From a bacterium (GTDB taxonomy: Bacteria > Chloroflexota > Dehalococcoidia > Tepidiformales > Tepidiformaceae), in NCBI GenBank assembly GCA_945861295.1, contig CAMAUF010000032.1, positions 1 to 11,638 on the forward strand: a stretch of DNA of 11,638 nt, given 5' to 3'. Shown piece by piece: positions 8,541 through 11,638 of the stretch. Positions within the stretch are counted from its first letter, which is position 1. Each line of letters opens with the position of its first letter. Position numbers and translations under genes: made by a program. The notes below the pieces were generated by a model. It made no database searches. It was not told the DNA's origin and saw only the letters and a list, made by a program, of their open reading frames with translations.

Positions 8541-9181
8541 GCGGTCCTTTCGACACTTCCTTCAGCCGTCCGGGCCGGTCCGGGCCGAACGACGTATTCG
8601 CAACAATTGGCGCCGTCGACAATCCGGCGGATCTGCTCGACATCCATCTCGAGCAGCATCGCGATCGCCTTCCGGTCGGAGTCGCAAGGGAGGCTCGACA
8701 CCTCCGCGGCACGGCGATATGGGCACTGGTCGTTGAGCAGATGGTACCCATCCGCTTCCGTGTGCCATTCGTGAAGGATGCCTTCGCTCCGCAGGGATTC
8801 CGTCACATGGACGATGCGCTGTTCGGCGGTGCGTGGGCCGGCCGGGGCTTCATGCCGGGCCGCGACTTCGCGCGCCATGCCCGATGACACGCTGTCGGAG
8901 ACATCGCGTTCGTTAGCGACGCTGCGCAGGATGCGTCCGAGAAAATCGGCATAGTGCGCCGGGAGGGCCGCGACTGCGCTTTCGGTTGGGAAGTACGCGT
9001 AATACGGGCGGCCCGTCGCCTGGTGGACGGAGCGGACATCGATTAAACCGTCGGCCCGGAGGTGGTCGAGGTGGCGGCGCACCGCCGCAACCGTAATCTC
9101 GAGCCACTCGGCGAGATCCTCGGCACGAGCGGAGTGCCGCTCTACCAGAAACGCCAGCACACGGTCACGAGTCCCTTGCAT
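8537..9181 (-). CDS. sufR: SufR-type Fe-S-sensing transcriptional repressor
   Basis: SufR is a winged-helix repressor that holds a [4Fe-4S] cluster and represses suf genes when cluster supply is adequate. The N-terminal ~60 residues form a helix-turn-helix (numbering from the GTG: RAEDLAEWLEITVAAVRRHLDHL at about 20-42, then a wing around GRPYYAYFPT at 58-67). The C-terminal half carries cysteines 154, 167, 194 and 195, in CPYRRAAE, LPC and NCCEYVV. The C-x12-C-x27-C spacing of 154/167/195 resembles the ligand set I recall for SufR. It leads the suf operon, and its stop overlaps the sufC ATG. The ATG at 9181 is preferred; an in-frame GTG at 9184 shares the same AGGA ribosome site and gives one extra residue, 215 in total. 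The 48 bp upstream contain a candidate operator. A more general ArsR/DeoR-like regulator is the alternative, but position and cysteines favour SufR. Confidence 0.88.
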   Translation of the reverse strand: MQGTRDRVLAFLVERHSARAEDLAEWLEITVAAVRRHLDHLRADGLIDVRSVHQATGRPYYAYFPTESAVAALPAHYADFLGRILRSVANERDVSDSVSSGMAREVAARHEAPAGPRTAEQRIVHVTESLRSEGILHEWHTEADGYHLLNDQCPYRRAAEVSSLPCDSDRKAIAMLLEMDVEQIRRIVDGANCCEYVVRPGPARTAEGSVERTA

Positions 9182-9189
9182 CACCGCTA

Positions 9190-9234
9190 ATCCTAAGCCA
9201 GCGCCATGGGTTCTGCAACTTTTGTGTTATTAAA
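9190..9234 (-). promoter_or_regulatory. candidate promoter of the suf operon
   Basis: Two sigma70-like readings exist on the minus strand. One is a -10 TTTAAT (9229-9234, five of six to consensus) with no clear -35. It would start RNA near 9222 and leave a ~40-base leader carrying the AGGA ribosome site. The other is TTGCAG (9213-9218), 17 bases, then TAGGAT (9190-9195); it would give a nearly leaderless RNA. The first fits the ribosome site better. No terminator separates this gap from the upstream gene, so read-through is possible. Confidence 0.4.
9216..9229 (-). promoter_or_regulatory. putative SufR operator (TAAC-N6-GTTG)
   Basis: The minus strand reads TAAC-ACAAAA-GTTG. It differs by one base from the CAAC-N6-GTTG inverted repeat described for the cyanobacterial SufR operator. 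It lies 35 to 48 bases before the sufR ATG, within the short gap after the YihY-like gene. It overlaps the possible -35 TTGCAG and covers the start site expected from the TTTAAT -10, both suitable for repression. Binding is inferred, not shown. Confidence 0.5.
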
Positions 9235-10225
9235 GTCGCCTATGCTTTCTATCTACGCCCCCTACACCCCGGCCGAACGGCTTGAGGAAGCTCTCGGCGG
9301 CGACGTCAGTCGTGCGTCCGCCACGGAGCGCGCGCCCGAACTCCGCGCCGAGCAGCACGATCGAGGCGTTGATGTACATCCATAACAGGAACGCCAGGGC
9401 CGTCCCGAACCCGGCGTAGATTGCCGTGTCGGTCGTGAAGGGCAACAGGCCGATCAGGAGGCCGTACAACAGCTTCGTCGCCTCAAACGCGATCGTCGCG
9501 AACGCGGCGCTCGTCAGCGCCTCGCTCCATGGCGTCCCTTGGTTCGGGACGAACCGGTAGAGACCGGTGAACAAGATGAACGACACGCCCGCGGCGACAC
9601 CCAGAGAGATCAGCTGCCAAGCCTGGATGGCCGAGACGGGCCCCACCCGCCCCGTCCGTTCGACGACGACCTGGATGGCCCCCGAGACGCTGACGGAGAG
9701 CGCGATCAGGATGCCGAACACGGGGATTACCGCGATGTCCACGAGCTTGCCTCGCCAGAATGCCCGCGGCTTCGTGTGGCGCGTCGCGTTCAGCCCGCTG
9801 CGGACGGCGCCGAAGATGCCGGTCGATGACCAGACAAGCCCGATGATCCCGAACCCGAGGCCCGCGATGCTGGCGTCCTGGGCGCGGTCGACGATCTGCT
9901 GCACATTGTTCCGGACGGACTCGGTCTCACGCAGGGGTACCTGCTCGAAGACGAGGTCGACGATCTGATTTCTGTCGACGACGAGGCCGCAGACCGAGAG
10001 GATGATCAGGGCCAGGGGGACGAGTGAGAAGATGGCGTAGTAGGCGATCGCGGCGGCGTGCGTGCTGCATCCATCCTGGTAGAACCCGCGAAAGGCCCAA
10101 ATCACTGCGCTGGCCACTCGCCGCAGGGAGGCCGGAAGTCGAGCCCATTGGCGAAGCCAGGGACGCCACGGCCGGTAGGTCCGAGCCCGTCGAGTGGGCG
10201 CCGCTTTGCTCGCCATCCTGACCAT
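9230..10225 (-). CDS. YihY/BrkB-family (UPF0761) inner membrane protein
   Basis: A 331-residue integral membrane protein of the YihY/virulence factor BrkB family, whose biochemical role is not established. A basic N-terminal tail of ~45 residues precedes about six hydrophobic segments (about 58-82, 120-140, 162-185, 203-222, 237-260 and 266-294). Family hallmarks are AAAIAYYAIFSLVPL (57-71), the GLVWSSTGIFGAVRSGLN region (129-146) and the last helix FLLWMYINASIVLLGAEF (279-296). The tail after the last helix is basic. The ATG at 10225 is chosen because GAGGG lies six bases upstream. A TTG at 10279 would overlap the preceding gene and lacks family-like sequence, and an ATG at 10216 has poorer spacing. 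It follows the glycosyltransferase by 40 bp on the same strand and its stop borders the suf promoter gap. Confidence 0.9.
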   Translation of the reverse strand: MVRMASKAAPTRRARTYRPWRPWLRQWARLPASLRRVASAVIWAFRGFYQDGCSTHAAAIAYYAIFSLVPLALIILSVCGLVVDRNQIVDLVFEQVPLRETESVRNNVQQIVDRAQDASIAGLGFGIIGLVWSSTGIFGAVRSGLNATRHTKPRAFWRGKLVDIAVIPVFGILIALSVSVSGAIQVVVERTGRVGPVSAIQAWQLISLGVAAGVSFILFTGLYRFVPNQGTPWSEALTSAAFATIAFEATKLLYGLLIGLLPFTTDTAIYAGFGTALAFLLWMYINASIVLLGAEFGRALRGGRTTDVAAESFLKPFGRGVGGVDRKHRRL

Positions 10226-10231
10226 GATGCG

Positions 10232-10236
10232 CCCTC
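10232..10236 (-). promoter_or_regulatory. Shine-Dalgarno site fixing the YihY-like start
   Basis: The minus strand reads GAGGG, six bases before the ATG at 10225. It favours that start over the TTG at 10279 and the ATG at 10216. Confidence 0.6.
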
Positions 10237-10265
10237 GATTGGGATCTGTGAAGGCAAGCGATCGG

Positions 10266-11372
10266 TTACCGATTCGCAACCAGGGCCACGATCGCCGCGT
10301 CCCACTCTGGCGCGACCAGGTCCCACGCGAACCGTTCGGCGCTCACCCGCAAGAGCGGCGGCGCGTTCGGCGGCGCGCCCGCGCTTAAAAGGGTGCGAAG
10401 CAGCGCGAGGAGTCCGGCTTCGTCGTCGTACAATGCGGCCGCGTGCAGTTCGGGAGGCACGAGCGCTGGGTAGTTGAACTGACGTGGCGCGACCGGGAAG
10501 CAGCCGGCGTACATCGCCTCAACCGCGCCGATGCCGAAGAACTCGTGCCGTGTCGTGCTCACCGCGAAGTCGGCCTCCCACAGGAGCTCGCCGTACGCCT
10601 CGCGGCTCGGGGCGAAGCCGAAGTGGACGACCCTCCCAGCGAGCGCCGCGCGCAGGTCGCCAAGGGCCGGATGGGGGTTCGGGCCTGGTTCGCCAGCGAG
10701 GATCAGTTCGAACGGGATGCCTTCGGCGGCGAGCCGCGTTATCGTTCGCGCGAAAATGTCCGGCGCTTTGTCGAACTCCCAGCGGTGGTTCCAGAGGATG
10801 CGTGGCGCCCGGCCGGCCACGCGCTCAGGGCGCGCGATGCCGTCGAGCCAGGCCAATTCGACTCCGACCGGCAGGACTTGGCTTTTCGCACGGATGGCGG
10901 CGACGCCCTCCTCCCGCAGCCAGTTGTTGGGCTGGGCCGCAAGCGTGTCGAGCGCGCCGAGGAAGGCGTCGCGGTGGTAGTTCGAATTGAACGCAACGGC
11001 GTCGGCGGCGAGCGCGGACAGATAGTTCATTGCGCCGAACCACGAGTTGAGCTTCGTGCCAGCTATCCGCGGATACGTGAACTGGTTCTCGTGGAGGTAA
11101 TAAAGCACGGGCACGCCAGCGGACCAGCGTCGCGTCAGCGCGAGGTAGGTGGGCAAGTCCAGCATGTCCGTGGCGACAATGACGTCGGGGACGCTTCCCC
11201 CTGGCGGCTGGGCGGACGCCAGTTCTTGGGCGCCGCGGCGCATCCGCCGCCGCCACTCGCCCTCGGGAAGCGTCAGCAGCTGCCACTCATGCCGGGAATG
11301 CGCGACCAGACCGTCCAGGAAGGCGCGATGGCTGCCGCCGTAGAACGGCTCGATGAAGAGGCCGGTTGCCAT
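10266..11372 (-). CDS. GT4-like glycosyltransferase of the tRNA-queuosine mannosyltransferase (QTMAN/DUF3524) family
   Basis: A 368-residue GT-B glycosyltransferase. The N-terminal half matches the DUF3524 domain of human GTDC1, now known as QTMAN, which mannosylates queuosine in tRNA-Asp. Visible are IEPFYGGSHRAFLDGL (7-22), LLTLP followed by WRRRMR (32-45), YYLHENQFTYP (91-101), and AFNSNYHRDAFL (127-138). The C-terminal half is a GT4-type nucleotide-sugar domain with WNHRWEFDKAPD (194-205), LILAG (223-227) and the E-x7-E pair Glu277/Glu285 in HEFFGIGAVEAM. The family fit is strong; the actual sugar and acceptor in this bacterium are inference, and no queuosine biosynthesis gene is in the window. 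The ATG at 11372 is chosen since AGAGG lies five bases upstream and the protein then begins directly at the conserved strand. A GTG at 11402 would add ten residues. Confidence 0.85.
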   Translation of the reverse strand: MATGLFIEPFYGGSHRAFLDGLVAHSRHEWQLLTLPEGEWRRRMRRGAQELASAQPPGGSVPDVIVATDMLDLPTYLALTRRWSAGVPVLYYLHENQFTYPRIAGTKLNSWFGAMNYLSALAADAVAFNSNYHRDAFLGALDTLAAQPNNWLREEGVAAIRAKSQVLPVGVELAWLDGIARPERVAGRAPRILWNHRWEFDKAPDIFARTITRLAAEGIPFELILAGEPGPNPHPALGDLRAALAGRVVHFGFAPSREAYGELLWEADFAVSTTRHEFFGIGAVEAMYAGCFPVAPRQFNYPALVPPELHAAALYDDEAGLLALLRTLLSAGAPPNAPPLLRVSAERFAWDLVAPEWDAAIVALVANR

Positions 11373-11377
11373 ACGCG

Positions 11378-11382
11378 CCTCT
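11378..11382 (-). promoter_or_regulatory. Shine-Dalgarno site fixing the QTMAN-like start
   Basis: The minus strand reads AGAGG, five bases before the ATG at 11372. It supports this start over the in-frame GTG at 11402. Confidence 0.55.
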
Positions 11383-11447
11383 ATCTGCGCCTCGTGGCTC
11401 ACGCGTGCACTGCCTCAGCGGTCGAAGGCCAGGACGCGGGACGGCGG

Positions 11448-11638
11448 TTACATGTGTCCGAGTTCGATGAGGCGTTCCAGGGCTTCGTGCAGGGCGCGGT
11501 CGTCCTCGTCCTTCGACTTGTACTGGCTCACCAGGTGACCGCCGTACTTCTGCACCAAGTACCAGTCATCGTCGATGATGAAGTCGGGACGCGGCTGAAC
11601 CCGCGGGTCTTTGTCGAAGCATTCGTCGACCCATTCCC
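11448..11638 (-). CDS. unrecognised acidic protein, C-terminal 62 residues (5' end outside window)
   Basis: An open frame enters from the right edge and ends at TAA (11448-11450). I translated it by hand. The visible part ends with segments such as EWVDECFDKDP, PDFIIDDDWYLVQKYGG, SQYKSKDEDD and ALERLIELGHM. Nearly all codons end in G or C, as in the neighbouring genes, which supports real coding. The protein is strongly acidic and probably mixed alpha/beta with a C-terminal helix, with no membrane segment. It is on the same strand as the QTMAN-like gene and ends 75 bp before that gene's ATG, so co-transcription is possible. I do not recognise a family; the N-terminal part needed for assignment is missing. 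Confidence 0.65.
   Translation of the reverse strand, partial: EWVDECFDKDPRVQPRPDFIIDDDWYLVQKYGGHLVSQYKSKDEDDRALHEALERLIELGHM

Noticed and set aside
11403..11447. The gap between the partial right-edge gene and the QTMAN-like gene, checked for a promoter or terminator.
   Set aside because: No convincing -10/-35 pair, hairpin or T-tract was seen; it is probably just an intra-operon spacer.

Overview
This is a GC-rich bacterial window (mid-60s percent GC by eye, not counted). Its codons strongly prefer G or C at the third position. The gene order sufR-sufC-sufB-sufD-sufS-sufU-sufT uses SufU rather than SufE and a SufR-type repressor. Together with a LigD-type repair ligase, this fits a high-GC deep-branching or Gram-positive-like lineage such as Chloroflexota or relatives of Actinomycetota. 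The lineage is inferred from layout only; no rRNA or other phylogenetic marker lies in the window.

Left part, plus strand (1-2874): the 3' portion of a LigD-type non-homologous end-joining enzyme with domain order phosphoesterase-ligase-polymerase, its first residues lying outside the window. A small cysteine-rich protein with six CxxC pairs (three probable zinc modules) follows 70 bp downstream. It converges on the suf operon across a 42-bp gap.

Centre, minus strand (2917-9181): a compact and apparently complete SUF iron-sulfur cluster assembly operon, read right to left. SufR is the Fe-S-sensing repressor, SufC the ATPase, SufB and SufD the scaffold pair, SufS the cysteine desulfurase, SufU its sulfur-accepting zinc partner, and SufT a MIP18/DUF59 maturation factor. 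SufS and SufU would supply persulfide sulfur, SufBCD would build the cluster using ATP, and SufT would help deliver or mature it. ATGA overlaps join sufR to sufC and sufU to sufT, and sufS overlaps sufU by 23 bp. The 48 bp before the chosen sufR start hold a near match to the CAAC-N6-GTTG operator known for cyanobacterial SufR, together with promoter-like elements, which suggests autoregulation.

Right part, minus strand (9230-11638): a YihY/BrkB-family membrane protein; a glycosyltransferase whose motifs match the tRNA-queuosine mannosyltransferase (QTMAN, formerly DUF3524/GTDC1) family; and the C-terminal 62 residues of an acidic protein I do not recognise. All run in the same direction as suf.

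No RNA genes, insertion sequences, CRISPR arrays or phage genes were seen. The window looks like ordinary chromosomal core and housekeeping DNA. The most interesting items are the bacterial QTMAN-like enzyme, the putative SufR operator and the multi-zinc protein after ligD. I see no evidence for an undescribed defence or mobile system here.
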